Positions 1 to 8,705 of a DNA stretch of 48,580 bases are shown one piece after another. This DNA comes from JAVBME01 sp031552765 (GTDB lineage Bacteria > Bacillota > Negativicutes > Acidaminococcales > JAISLQ01), in the NCBI GenBank assembly GCA_031552765.1, contig JAVBME010000032.1, forward strand, positions 1-48,580, given 5' to 3'. A model generated the notes under the pieces. It worked only from the letters and a program-made list of their open reading frames with translations. It had not been told where the DNA came from and made no database searches. The first letter of the stretch is position 1. Every line of letters begins with the position of its first letter. Position numbers and translations under genes: made by a program.

Positions 1-25
1 TTGTTGCACTTGGGACAACAGATAA

Positions 26-115
26 AGTACAATTTTGCCATGAGAACTCATCTCCTTTTGGGAGTACTTGTGTTTTGTGGTAAAAACATTGTACTACCTA
101 AGGTTTTGAGTTCTC
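26..115. promoter_or_regulatory. Nested inverted repeats upstream of busR
   Basis: Two interleaved inverted repeats lie before the regulator gene. AGTACAAT (26-33) is matched by ATTGTACT (88-95), and GAGAACTCA (42-50) by TGAGTTCTC (107-115). ATTGTACT recurs at 928-935 before the transporter operon, so it is a candidate regulator site. No clear -35/-10 pair was found for busR itself. That these are protein-binding sites is inference. Confidence 0.45.
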
Positions 116-165
116 AACTTTCATTTAAGTTTACATTACGCACCAGCAAATAAGGGGTTGCTAAA

Positions 166-792
166 ATGAATCCGGATATTCCTATTTATCAAAAAATCGC
201 GGTAGATATTGCCCAACGCATAGTAACGGGAGAATTCTCTATTGGGGCAAAGATCTCAGGGCGTTCTATGCTTTCCGGCAATTATAAAGTCTCGCCGGAA
301 ACCATCAGAAAAGCTATCGCCATGCTCCGGACAGCCGCGGTAGTCGCTGTCTCCCAGGGGAAAGAACCCCTGGTGGTATCTTCGCTAAATGCTTATGCAT
401 TTATTGAAGAAAATAAAAACATGGAATCACTTTATTCTTTAAAAGAAAGATTTGTCGACCTATTATGGCAACGAGCGCAATTAGAACAAGAGCTGGAGTA
501 TTTGTTCGACCAGGTATTCGAACATTCCAACAGATTTAAAGATATAACTCCCTATAACCCCATAGAAATAGAATTGACTGAGGAATCTTTCATGGTCAAC
601 AAATCGGTCAGCGACACCCACTTTTGGCAGCACACCAAAGCCACAGTCGTCGCCATAAGGCGCAAAGGCAAAGTTATAATTTCGCCAGGACCGCACGAAA
701 AGATGAAGGCACGCGACCGGCTGGTCATTGTCGGAACCATCGAGTCAATCAATAAAGCTGTGGCATTCATCAATAACGGTGCGACAACTTAA
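166..792 (+). CDS. busR: GntR-family regulator with RCK_C domain, BusR-like
   Basis: This is a 208-residue cytoplasmic transcription factor. Residues about 5-75 form a GntR-type winged helix (PIYQKIAVDIAQRI start, SPETIRKAI recognition helix). Residues about 85-120 look like a coiled-coil linker. Residues about 130-205 match a TrkA-C/RCK_C domain ending in the typical DRLVIVGT strand. This domain order is that of BusR of streptococci and lactococci, which binds cyclic di-AMP through RCK_C and represses a glycine betaine transporter. The next genes here encode exactly such a transporter, so the same role is likely, although ligand and target are inferred. The start ATG has AAGGGG eight bases upstream. 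The gene ends in its own terminator, so the transporter probably uses a separate promoter. Confidence 0.82.
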   Translation: MNPDIPIYQKIAVDIAQRIVTGEFSIGAKISGRSMLSGNYKVSPETIRKAIAMLRTAAVVAVSQGKEPLVVSSLNAYAFIEENKNMESLYSLKERFVDLLWQRAQLEQELEYLFDQVFEHSNRFKDITPYNPIEIELTEESFMVNKSVSDTHFWQHTKATVVAIRRKGKVIISPGPHEKMKARDRLVIVGTIESINKAVAFINNGATT

Positions 793-819
793 ACCCGCCT
801 GATTGCATGTAATATTTGG

Positions 820-858
820 AAACAAACCACGTCTTCTATGGAAGAAGTGGTTTGTTTT
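820..858 (+). terminator. Intrinsic terminator after busR
   Basis: The arm AAACAAACCAC plus TCTTC pairs with GAAGA plus GTGGTTTGTTT around a short TATG loop, and TTTTAT follows. It separates busR from the transporter operon. Confidence 0.8.
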
Positions 859-951
859 ATATACTGTCCTGATAAAGGTTCCTTTTTAGATTAAATTAAC
901 AAAAAATGTGTCTTCTTGTTTGATTTCATTGTACTATGTAGCGTTTTTGAT

Positions 952-980
952 TTGTTAACTTACAACTTATATGTTATAAT
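952..980 (+). promoter_or_regulatory. Promoter of the osmoprotectant transporter operon
   Basis: TTGTTA (952-957) and TATAAT (975-980) are separated by 17 bases. The ATPase start codon at 1016 follows with AGGAGG at about 1002-1007. Confidence 0.75.
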
Positions 981-992
981 ATGAGTTGTAAG
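959..992. promoter_or_regulatory. Inverted repeat spanning the -10 box
   Basis: CTTACAACT (959-967) and AGTTGTAAG (984-992) form a perfect 9-bp inverted repeat with a 16-base spacer that contains the TATAAT box. The position would let a bound repressor block RNA polymerase. BusR is the obvious candidate because it is the adjacent regulator, but no BusR consensus could be checked. An ATTGTACT copy lies upstream at 928-935. Confidence 0.55.
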
Positions 993-1015
993 CTGGCGGA
1001 TAGGAGGCAAAAAAT

Positions 1016-2152
1016 ATGATAAGGTTTGAAAACGTGCAGAAAACCTATGAAGGTGGTTTTACCGCTATCAATTCACTTAATTTAACTATAAATAAAGGTG
1101 AATTGTTTGTTCTGATTGGCCCCAGCGGCTGCGGCAAAACGACTGCCATGAAAATGATTAACCGCCTCATAGAACCTACCGGCGGGAAAATTTTTTTGGA
1201 TGGGCAGGATATATCCCAAATAAACTCTGTGGAATTGCGCCGCAATATTGGCTACGTTATCCAGAGCATAGGCCTTTTCCCGCACATGACCATAGCGGAA
1301 AATGTAGCGCTTGTACCCAAATTGAAGAAATGGCCGCAGGCCGATTATATGCGGCGCGTCCGTGAACTGTTGAAAATGGTCGACCTTGATCCTGACGTTT
1401 TTGCCAAGCGTTACCCGGCCGAGCTCTCCGGCGGCCAACAGCAAAGGATCGGCGTTATCCGGGCCATGGCCGCCAACCCGCCTATCATCTTGATGGATGA
1501 ACCGTTCAGTGCGCTTGACCCTATAAGCCGTGAACAATTGCAAGACGAACTGGTGCATTTACAGGCTAAAATGCAAAAGACCATTGTATTTGTCACTCAC
1601 GACATGGATGAGGCCTTAAAGATCGCCAACCGCATTTGCGTCATGAAGGAAGGCGAAATAATGCAGGTAACTACCCCGGAAGAGTTGCTGCGCCGCCCGG
1701 CCAATGAATTTGTACGTTCTTTCATTGGTGAAAGCCGTATGGCGGCTGCTTGTAAGATACTGCCAAACCTTTCCGATATAATAATAAAACCGACTACTGT
1801 GCATCCTGGCCGCCACCTGGCGGAAGCTTTGAATATATTGCGCAACAAAAAAGTCGATACCCTGCTGGTAGTAGACGACAAAGAGACCTTGCTCGGTGTG
1901 GTAGACGTATGGAATATCATGCGCAACTATCAAAAAGAAGATTTGACTGTAGGCGATATTATGACCGCCAGCACGCATACCGCTGCTGCCGACAATTCGT
2001 TGCAGGAAGCTGTAGCCATGATGAGCGACCTCAAGCTGCCCTACCTGCCTGTAGTAAATAAGGATTCGCGGCTTTTGGGCATCATCACCCGCGGTCGCCT
2101 GGTAGACGTTATGGCCAGCCAAATTATCGAAGGGAGGGAAGTCGCATGTTGA
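1016..2152 (+). CDS. Osmoprotectant-type ABC transporter ATPase with CBS pair (OpuCA/ProV family)
   Basis: This 378-residue cytoplasmic ATPase powers uptake of a quaternary amine or similar compatible solute. Walker A GPSGCGKTT is at residues 35-43, the signature LSGGQQQR at 137-144, Walker B IILMDEP at 157-163, and the switch histidine at about 195. Residues about 250-370 form two CBS domains, which in OpuA/OpuC-type ATPases sense ionic strength or nucleotides. The downstream permease gene starts inside the last codons (ATG at 2146, stop at 2150-2152), which indicates translational coupling. Family membership is clear. The substrate is not fixed by the ATPase, because betaine, carnitine, choline and ergothioneine systems all share this architecture. 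Confidence 0.93.
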   Translation: MIRFENVQKTYEGGFTAINSLNLTINKGELFVLIGPSGCGKTTAMKMINRLIEPTGGKIFLDGQDISQINSVELRRNIGYVIQSIGLFPHMTIAENVALVPKLKKWPQADYMRRVRELLKMVDLDPDVFAKRYPAELSGGQQQRIGVIRAMAANPPIILMDEPFSALDPISREQLQDELVHLQAKMQKTIVFVTHDMDEALKIANRICVMKEGEIMQVTTPEELLRRPANEFVRSFIGESRMAAACKILPNLSDIIIKPTTVHPGRHLAEALNILRNKKVDTLLVVDDKETLLGVVDVWNIMRNYQKEDLTVGDIMTASTHTAAADNSLQEAVAMMSDLKLPYLPVVNKDSRLLGIITRGRLVDVMASQIIEGREVAC

Positions 2153-3708
2153 CATCCACTTTTTTCTCCAGGTGGGACGAAATAATGGAGCTGAGCGTAC
2201 AACATCTTGAACTTACCATGATATCTCTTCTTATCGTCGTGGCAGTGGCCGTTCCACTCGGCATATTTCTCACCCGCCACAGACGCCTGGCCGATATTGT
2301 CATAAATTTTACCGCGGTTTTGCAGACCATACCCAGCCTGGCCCTTTTGGGCTTCATGATACCATTCCTCGGCATAGGCGCAACGCCTGCCATTGTAGCG
2401 CTGACTATCTATGGCCTGTTGCCGATCATAAGGAATACCTATTTAGGCATAACCGGAGTCAGCAAGTCCATAATCGAAGCCGGTATGGGCATGGGCATGA
2501 CCAGCCGGCAAATACTTTTTAAAATAGAGCTGCCGCTTGCTACCCCGGTCATTATGGGCGGTATACGCACGGCAACAGTATTGATGATAGGCGTCGCCAC
2601 CCTGGCTACACTGGTCGGCGCGGGCGGTTTGGGCGACCTTATATTCCGCGGCATAGCTACTGCCAATCAGGATCTGATACTGGCCGGCGCCATTCCAGCA
2701 GCTTTTTTAGCTATCTTTTTCGATGTCTTCCTAAAACGCCTGGAGTCCCTGCTGCAAGCCCATACCCATCATAGCCAAAGCCAAAGCAGCGAGTCTCTTT
2801 TCGCCAAATTCTTCCTTGGTTTTAAGCGCGCGCTCAGCCTCACTCTGGTAGTGGCCTTCACCGTCGGCGCTTCTGGTTGCGGCGGCAAAGAAAGCGGTCG
2901 TATAGTAGTAGGCGGCAAAAATTACACCGAACAGGACATTTTGACACATCTGATGGCTGAAACCATAGAAGGCAATACCAGCCTTAAAGTGACCAGAAAG
3001 CCATACCTAGGCAGTACCACCATAGTATCGCAGGCTTTGGATAAGGGTGATTTGGACGTATATGCCGAATATACCGGCACCGCCCTGGTCAGTTTGATGA
3101 AACAACCGTCTGAAAGCGACCCCAAAAAATCCTATGACATTGTGTCAAAATATTATAAAGAAAAGAAAAATATTATTTGGCTGCAACCTTTTGGCTATAA
3201 CAACACTTATTCCATGACCGTGTGCAGCGAAACTGCCGACAAACTCGGCTTGAAAACTATAAGCGACTTAGTAAAATACGCCCCAGGCATGACCCTCGGC
3301 TGCACACATGAATTTGCCGAGCGGCCGGACGGTTATCCAGGACTGGCCAAAGTTTACGGCATAAAATTCAAAGACGTCAAAGTGCTTGATCCCGGCCTTA
3401 CTTATTCGGCAGTAAAGGAAAGTAAAGCTGACGTATGCGACGCTTTTACTACTGACGGGCGCATAGTTGCTTTCAATCTGCGCGTTTTACAAGATGATAA
3501 AAAATTCTTCCCTGACTATAGCTGCGTGCCAATAGTAAGAAAAGATACTTTGGACAAATATCCTGAAGTAGCCACTGCCCTTAATAAACTGGCGGGTAAA
3601 TTAACAGAAAAAACTATGCAGCAACTCAATGCCAAAGTAGACCTCGAAAAACAAGATAGCAGAAAGGTTGCTCAAGACTGGCTGAGAGCCAATAATATCA
3701 TCAAGTAG
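2146..3708 (+). CDS. Fused permease and substrate-binding protein of osmoprotectant-type ABC transporter
   Basis: This 520-residue protein carries two normally separate subunits. Residues 1-205 are a ProW/OpuCB-type permease with about five membrane segments and an EAA loop near 111-141. Residues about 228-245 form a further hydrophobic segment ending in GASGC. Residues about 250-520 are an OpuCC/ProX-like binding domain with GGKNYTEQD, DVYAEYTGTAL and ERPDGYPGL motifs. The cysteine after the last segment resembles a lipoprotein site but lies inside a fused chain, where the membrane segment alone would tether the domain. Fused proteins of this kind include BusAB (betaine) and EgtU (ergothioneine). 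The adjacent BusR-like gene favours an osmolyte, but ergothioneine cannot be excluded. AGGGAGGG at about 2131-2138 is the ribosome site. Confidence 0.9.
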   Translation: MLTSTFFSRWDEIMELSVQHLELTMISLLIVVAVAVPLGIFLTRHRRLADIVINFTAVLQTIPSLALLGFMIPFLGIGATPAIVALTIYGLLPIIRNTYLGITGVSKSIIEAGMGMGMTSRQILFKIELPLATPVIMGGIRTATVLMIGVATLATLVGAGGLGDLIFRGIATANQDLILAGAIPAAFLAIFFDVFLKRLESLLQAHTHHSQSQSSESLFAKFFLGFKRALSLTLVVAFTVGASGCGGKESGRIVVGGKNYTEQDILTHLMAETIEGNTSLKVTRKPYLGSTTIVSQALDKGDLDVYAEYTGTALVSLMKQPSESDPKKSYDIVSKYYKEKKNIIWLQPFGYNNTYSMTVCSETADKLGLKTISDLVKYAPGMTLGCTHEFAERPDGYPGLAKVYGIKFKDVKVLDPGLTYSAVKESKADVCDAFTTDGRIVAFNLRVLQDDKKFFPDYSCVPIVRKDTLDKYPEVATALNKLAGKLTEKTMQQLNAKVDLEKQDSRKVAQDWLRANNIIK

Positions 3709-3723
3709 GAAGTTTTATTTAGT

Positions 3724-4023
3724 ATGGGAAAATATATGTCGCGTATAACTGTGCAATTTCGTAAAATCGCTAGAGTATTATTGAAAAACACGTATTTCAA
3801 AATATTTTTTGCCGGGAAACTGCTCTTTAGTATAATCATGGCAATATGTTTTTTGTCCAGTGTGATCGGTTACAGCCCTAAAAGCCATATTTTGCAATAT
3901 CCTACGCAAATTTTTTCCAGTACGGGAAAAATCCTAACTGATTTATATCAGGACAGCCAACAGCAACTATCTCGAATAATAGAAGAAGAAAAAGAATTAA
4001 ATAAAAAATTGCAAGCCATATAA
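3724..4023 (+). CDS. Small membrane protein of unknown function
   Basis: I do not recognise this 99-residue protein. It has a basic N-terminus, one hydrophobic segment at about residues 33-50 (LLFSIIMAICFLSSVIG), and a charged, probably helical tail (EEEKELNKKLQ). It begins 15 bases after the transporter stop and ends just before the operon terminator, so it is probably cotranscribed and might assist the transporter. The ribosome site is weak (AGGAAG, about 10 bases upstream). A second Met five codons in is an alternative start. The gene is more AT-rich in appearance than its neighbours. Confidence 0.55.
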   Translation: MGKYMSRITVQFRKIARVLLKNTYFKIFFAGKLLFSIIMAICFLSSVIGYSPKSHILQYPTQIFSSTGKILTDLYQDSQQQLSRIIEEEKELNKKLQAI

Positions 4024-4028
4024 TAGCC

Positions 4029-4063
4029 AAAGCGGGCGCATCTATACGATACGCCCGCTTTTT
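4029..4063 (+). terminator. Terminator of the busR-side operon
   Basis: GCGGGCG (4032-4038) pairs with CGCCCGC (4052-4058), flanked by AAA and TTTTT. It lies between convergent genes and is oriented for the + strand operon. Confidence 0.85.
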
Positions 4064-4080
4064 ATCATCCTACAACCTTT

Positions 4081-6711
4081 TTATTTACTTTGCTCTTCAA
4101 TGAACTGCCAGGCTTTTGCTATAGCGTCATTTATTTTTTCCGGTTGTTTGCCGCCGGCCTGCGCCATATCCGGCCGGCCGCCGCCACCGCCGCCAACTAC
4201 CGCCGCCAACTCTTTGACTAGCTTGCCGGCATGAAGGCCTTTAGCTACAGCCTCTTTTCCTACCATGACTAAAAGGTCCAGCTTGTCTTCACCGCGTTTG
4301 CTAAAGAGTACGGTCACGCTGGACGCACCCAATTTATCGCGTACTTTGTCGCCAAAACCTCTCAATGCATCGATATCAGCTGTAGCGATGTCAAGTACTG
4401 TAGCTTTTATGCCGTTAAAGTCTTTTACTTCGTCGCCCAGGTTGGCTGACTGCATACTGGCTAGAGCTTCGCCCAGCTTTGCCGCCTCTTCCCTGGCCGC
4501 TTTCAATTCCATTTGCATATTTTCCAGGCGTCCGGCAATATCTTCCGGCCGGCATTTTAGCGTAGAGGCTAAACCGCCGATAAGCGCATCCATATTTTGT
4601 ACATAAAGGAAGGCTCCCTGCCCTGTCACCGCCTCGATACGGCGTATGCCGGCGCCGGTGCTGCCTTCGCCAATGATCTTAAACAAACCGATATCCGATA
4701 CGTTGTCCACATGGGTACCGCCGCACAGCTCCATACTAAATCCGTCCACACTAACTACCCTGACCGTATCGCCGTATTTTTCACCAAACAGCGCTACCGC
4801 GCCCATTTCTTTGGCTTTTTGCTGGCTGGTCTCCTGGACATCCACATGTTTTCCCGCCAGTATTTCTTTGTTTACCAGTTCTTCTATCTTAGTGATCTCT
4901 TCTCCGCTGACCGGTGAAAAGTGTGAAAAGTCGAAACGCAAGCGGTCGGGGCCGACATAGCTACCGGCCTGGTTTACATGCCCGCCCAGAATTTTTTTCA
5001 AAGCGGCATGCAACAGATGCGTAGCCGTGTGATTACGCGCCGTATCCTTTTTACGGCGGGCATCGCTGATCGCGCTTACATTGTCGCCCCGCCGTATGAG
5101 CCCCTGAACTACCCTGCCATACTGTACAGTGGTACCGTCAGCCATTTTCCTGGTATCAGCTACTTCTACCCTGGCAATATCGCTGGCAATACTGCCGCTG
5201 TCGCCGACCTGCCCACCGCCTTCCGCATGGAAAGGGGTGGTTTTTAATACTACTATAACCTCTTGCCCTTCTTCTACCGCCTCGACCTGGACGCCGGTCG
5301 CGGGATCGAGCAACAAAACTACCTGAGTTTTCTCAACGCTTTCATCGATTCTTAAAGCAGTAGTGTCACAGCCGGTAAAATCAAGGACGGCTTTCCCTTC
5401 GTCTTTGCCGCCCCTGGCCGCACGCGCACGCTCACGTTGCTCCTGCATAGCTTTGTCAAAAATTTCCTGGTCGAGCGAAAGCCCCTGCTCACCTAATATC
5501 TCTGCTGTAAGTTCGCGCGGGAAACCAAAGGTATCATAAAGCTTAAAGGCTACATTTCCATCCAGTACAGTCTTTTTCTCTGCCAAAAGCTTGGCGATCT
5601 CGGAGTTTAAAAGTTCAGTTCCCTGCTCTAAGGTAGTGTTAAAACGCTCTTCTTCTATATGTATGACTTTCTGGATGTAGTCACGTTTAGCAACAAGTTC
5701 TGGGTAATGTTCGCCAAAGATTGTTATTACCGCATCCACCGCGCCGGCCAGGAACATTTTTTCTATGCCCAGCAGTTTACCGTGCCGTACCGCCCGGCGC
5801 AATATACGCCGAAGGACATAACCGCGCCCTTCGTTTGACGGGGAAATGCCGTCGCCGATCATTACCGTCATGCTGCGGGCATGGTCGGCGATGACTTTAA
5901 GCGAAATATCGGTTTTTTCTTCTTTGCCGAAAGTAACGCCCGCCGTCTCAGCGGCGTATGTGATTATAGGGAATATAAGGTCGGTCTCGAAATTGGAACG
6001 CTTACGTTGCAAAACAGAGGCTATGCGCTCCAAACCGGCGCCTGTATCGATGTTCTTTTTCTCAAGCGGCGTATAACTGCCGTCCAGTTCTTTGTTAAAT
6101 TGTGTAAACACCAGGTTCCATATTTCAAGGTAACGGTCGCAGTCGCAGCCTACCGCACAGTCAGGACGGCCACAGCCGCGTTCTTCACCGAGGTCTATAT
6201 GCAGCTCAGAGCAAGGCCCACAAGGACCGGGGCCTATCTCCCAGAAATTTTCCTCCAGGCGTATGATGCGTTCCGCCGGTATGCCGATATCTTCCCGCCA
6301 CAAAGCGAACGCTTCATCGTCGGTCGGATGGATGGTTATCCAAAGCTTGTCCGCCGGCATTTTCAACACTACAGTGAGAAATTCCCAGGCCCAGGCTATA
6401 GCCTCTTTCTTGAAGTATTCGCCGAAAGAGAAGTTGCCGAGCATCTCAAAAAAAGTATGATGCCTGGCCGTGCGGCCGACATTTTCTATATCGCCCGTAC
6501 GCACACACTTTTGGCAGGTAGCTACGCGTACATTGGGCGGCGTAAGTTTACCGGTAAAAAAAGGTTTAAAGGGCGCCATACCTGCCCCAATCATCAGCAG
6601 GGTAGGATCGTCCTCCGGGATCAAAGAAGCGCTGGGCAAAACAAGATGCCCTTTGCTTTCAAAAAATTTAAGGAACTCTTCCCGCAACTGGGTACCAGTA
6701 ATATTTATCAT
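4081..6711 (-). CDS. alaS: Alanyl-tRNA synthetase
   Basis: This 876-residue class II synthetase charges tRNA-Ala in the cytoplasm. The N-terminal catalytic core carries FESKGH and the motif 2 region RHHTFFEMLGNFSFG. The central editing domain has HTATHLLHAAL and the zinc-binding CGGTH motifs that hydrolyse mischarged Ser- or Gly-tRNA. The C-terminal DHHA1 domain ends with the usual glycine-rich stretch followed by RPDMAQAGG. The length is normal for the family. GAGGGGAG lies nine bases before the ATG. The gene is monocistronic between a consensus promoter and the convergent operon. I see no T-box in the short leader. Confidence 0.98.
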   Translation of the reverse strand: MINITGTQLREEFLKFFESKGHLVLPSASLIPEDDPTLLMIGAGMAPFKPFFTGKLTPPNVRVATCQKCVRTGDIENVGRTARHHTFFEMLGNFSFGEYFKKEAIAWAWEFLTVVLKMPADKLWITIHPTDDEAFALWREDIGIPAERIIRLEENFWEIGPGPCGPCSELHIDLGEERGCGRPDCAVGCDCDRYLEIWNLVFTQFNKELDGSYTPLEKKNIDTGAGLERIASVLQRKRSNFETDLIFPIITYAAETAGVTFGKEEKTDISLKVIADHARSMTVMIGDGISPSNEGRGYVLRRILRRAVRHGKLLGIEKMFLAGAVDAVITIFGEHYPELVAKRDYIQKVIHIEEERFNTTLEQGTELLNSEIAKLLAEKKTVLDGNVAFKLYDTFGFPRELTAEILGEQGLSLDQEIFDKAMQEQRERARAARGGKDEGKAVLDFTGCDTTALRIDESVEKTQVVLLLDPATGVQVEAVEEGQEVIVVLKTTPFHAEGGGQVGDSGSIASDIARVEVADTRKMADGTTVQYGRVVQGLIRRGDNVSAISDARRKKDTARNHTATHLLHAALKKILGGHVNQAGSYVGPDRLRFDFSHFSPVSGEEITKIEELVNKEILAGKHVDVQETSQQKAKEMGAVALFGEKYGDTVRVVSVDGFSMELCGGTHVDNVSDIGLFKIIGEGSTGAGIRRIEAVTGQGAFLYVQNMDALIGGLASTLKCRPEDIAGRLENMQMELKAAREEAAKLGEALASMQSANLGDEVKDFNGIKATVLDIATADIDALRGFGDKVRDKLGASSVTVLFSKRGEDKLDLLVMVGKEAVAKGLHAGKLVKELAAVVGGGGGGRPDMAQAGGKQPEKINDAIAKAWQFIEEQSK

Positions 6712-6749
6712 TATTGCTTACTCCCCTCAAACTTGGCTGTATTGGAATA

Positions 6750-6778
6750 ATTATATAAAATCAGCCTGTTAGTGTCAA
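6750..6778 (-). promoter_or_regulatory. Consensus promoter of alaS
   Basis: On the minus strand TTGACA (6778-6773) and TATAAT (6755-6750) are separated by 17 bases. This is a perfect sigma-70-type promoter about 40 bases upstream of the alaS start. Confidence 0.88.
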
Positions 6779-6952
6779 TTAATGCCGTGATTTAACGTAA
6801 AACTGATTATGAAATAAATAAAATATCAACATATAAATATCTGTTATTGCACCCGCGATAATATAATGGTAAACTTTTGTGGATTGTCTTAAGATGCTTT
6901 CTAAGAGATAATTCTTCTATATCTATGAAATAAAATGCTGGTGGAGATTTTA

Positions 6953-8128
6953 ATGAAAACAAAAAAAATCCTTATATTCTTAAGTAAATATTCAGTTCCA
7001 CTCATTTCCGGAATAGTAATAGCGTTAATTTGGGCCAACTTATCACAAAAAAGCTACCAGTACTTTTTGCACAGAAAAATTTGGGGCAATATCGACTTTC
7101 ATTTTTTGATAAATGATATCTTTATGGTATTTTTCTTTGCCATCGCCGGTGTAGAAATAATGCACAGCATCTTGCCCGGCGGGCACCTGAACCCGATAAA
7201 AAAGGCCGTTACGCCGATAATGGCGACCATGGGCGGCGTCTTAGGCCCAGTAGCCGTATTTTTTATATTAAATTACTTCTGGGGTTCGCCTAATTTTATG
7301 AATGGCTGGGCTATACCAACCGCCACAGATATAGCCATCTCCTGGTTGATTGCCCGCATGGTCTTCGGCGCCGGGCACCCGGCGATTTCCTTTCTGTTGC
7401 TTCTTGCTATAGCAGACGACGCCATAGGTCTTGCCATAATCGCCATTTTTTACCCAGACCCTATGTATCCGGTGGACATAAAATGGCTGGCACTGGTAGT
7501 AGTAGCAATGGGAGGCGCTTACTTATTGAACCGCAAAAAAGTATGTTCATATTGGCCATATCTTATAGTTTGCGGTATACCGGCCTGGATCGGCATGCTT
7601 AATGCGCATCTGCATCCCGCGCTCTCTTTGGTCTTCATTATTCCATTCCTGCCCCATACCGTATCCGAGACAGCACAAGAAGAAATATTGCTGGATAAGC
7701 CTATTATTCACCACAAATCTACTTTAAATAAATTTGAAGAGGATTTTAAAAACTTTATCGATTTTGGCCTGTTCTTTTTTGGTTTGGCCAATGCCGGAGT
7801 CAAATTTGCCAACATTTCCGAATTAACCTATATAATATTTCTTTCCTTGCTTATCGGCAAAACTTGCGGCATCTTTCTCCTGACAAAACTTGGTGTGCTT
7901 GCCGGTTATATGTTGCCGGAAGGCATAAACAATGAAGAACTACTCATTGTGGGGGTTGTCGCCAGTACAGGCCTTACTGTAGCACTCTTCGTATCAGGTG
8001 TTGCTTATATGGACCTCAACATGCAGGGCGCAGCCAAAATGGGAGCCTTATTTAGCGCTTTTGGGGGCATAGCGGTATTGATCCGGGGAAAAACCTTTCG
8101 TCCACAAGTAAAGTACTATAAAAAATAA
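6953..8128 (+). CDS. nhaA: Na+/H+ antiporter NhaA
   Basis: This is a 391-residue integral membrane protein of about 12 hydrophobic segments that exchanges cytoplasmic sodium for protons. The signature AIADDAIGLAIIAIFY contains the adjacent aspartates that bind ion and proton in E. coli NhaA. GWAIPTATDIA and the late STGLTVALFVSG segment also fit the family. I chose the ATG at 6953 because GGTGGAG lies six bases before it. An in-frame ATG at 6935 lacks such a site. The gene stands alone, convergent with the Rrf2 regulator, and shares a bidirectional terminator with it. Sodium extrusion fits the osmotic-stress transporter nearby, but no common control is visible. Confidence 0.95.
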   Translation: MKTKKILIFLSKYSVPLISGIVIALIWANLSQKSYQYFLHRKIWGNIDFHFLINDIFMVFFFAIAGVEIMHSILPGGHLNPIKKAVTPIMATMGGVLGPVAVFFILNYFWGSPNFMNGWAIPTATDIAISWLIARMVFGAGHPAISFLLLLAIADDAIGLAIIAIFYPDPMYPVDIKWLALVVVAMGGAYLLNRKKVCSYWPYLIVCGIPAWIGMLNAHLHPALSLVFIIPFLPHTVSETAQEEILLDKPIIHHKSTLNKFEEDFKNFIDFGLFFFGLANAGVKFANISELTYIIFLSLLIGKTCGIFLLTKLGVLAGYMLPEGINNEELLIVGVVASTGLTVALFVSGVAYMDLNMQGAAKMGALFSAFGGIAVLIRGKTFRPQVKYYKK

Positions 8129-8151
8129 CCGCACTCTACATAAGTCACGCA

Positions 8152-8196
8152 AAAACAGACCTGAAATATCCAAGGATATTTCAGGTCTGTTTTTTC
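8152..8196. terminator. Bidirectional terminator between nhaA and the Rrf2 gene
   Basis: A 20-bp perfect stem (AAAACAGACCTGAAATATCC, 8152-8171, and its complement 8174-8193) has A-rich and T-rich flanks. It can stop transcripts from both sides. Confidence 0.88.
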
Positions 8197-8216
8197 AACA
8201 AACTACTTAGTTCAAC

Positions 8217-8669
8217 TCAACACTTATTTGCTGTTTTTTCCCGTCGTGTGGCGTCTTCTTCACATAAGTCATGCAGAGTAATAGAATCCAAGACGCCGGA
8301 TATGCTTTCACCTACTTTTTGCCAAACATTGCGCGTTACGCACATATCCGCCCGCGGACAATAATCATTAGAGTCCGGGTCATCGCTCAACAAGCAGTCC
8401 ACCGGCGCTATCGGCCCCTCCATCACTCTTACTATATCTCCTACAGTTATATCTTTAGGCTGTTTGACTAAAAGATAGCCACCCTGCGCGCCTCGAGTAC
8501 TTTTTACCAAGCCTGCTTTCCTCAGTTGCCCCATCAATTGCTCTAAATAATGTTCGGAAATTTGCTGCCTGGCGGCGACACTTTTCAAGGAGATAGGCCC
8601 CTTGCCTATGTGCAAAGCCAGATCGTACATCGCGGTTACACCATAGCGTCCTTTGGTAGAAAGCTTCAT
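8217..8669 (-). CDS. Rrf2-family regulator, IscR-like with Fe-S cysteines
   Basis: This 150-residue DNA-binding protein begins MKLSTKGRYG, the hallmark start of Rrf2 proteins, with a winged helix over residues 1-80. Cys92, Cys104 and Cys110 match the three-cysteine Fe-S cluster set of IscR. Cys136 and Cys150 are extra. IscR-type proteins sense cluster status and control Fe-S assembly genes. Here no isc or suf genes lie beside it, so its targets must be elsewhere. The gene is monocistronic, and the promoter carries an inverted repeat across the -35 and a Fur-like sequence across the -10, which suggests autoregulation and iron input. CymR-type cysteine regulators share the fold but normally lack these cysteines. 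Confidence 0.88.
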   Translation of the reverse strand: MKLSTKGRYGVTAMYDLALHIGKGPISLKSVAARQQISEHYLEQLMGQLRKAGLVKSTRGAQGGYLLVKQPKDITVGDIVRVMEGPIAPVDCLLSDDPDSNDYCPRADMCVTRNVWQKVGESISGVLDSITLHDLCEEDATRREKTANKC

Positions 8670-8705
8670 AAATAAATCATCCCCTTATATTTCGGCTTGC
8701 AACGT

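Noticed and set aside
6712..6934. T-box leader for alaS
   Set aside because: The leader from the consensus promoter to the start is only about 40 bases and lacks T-box elements.
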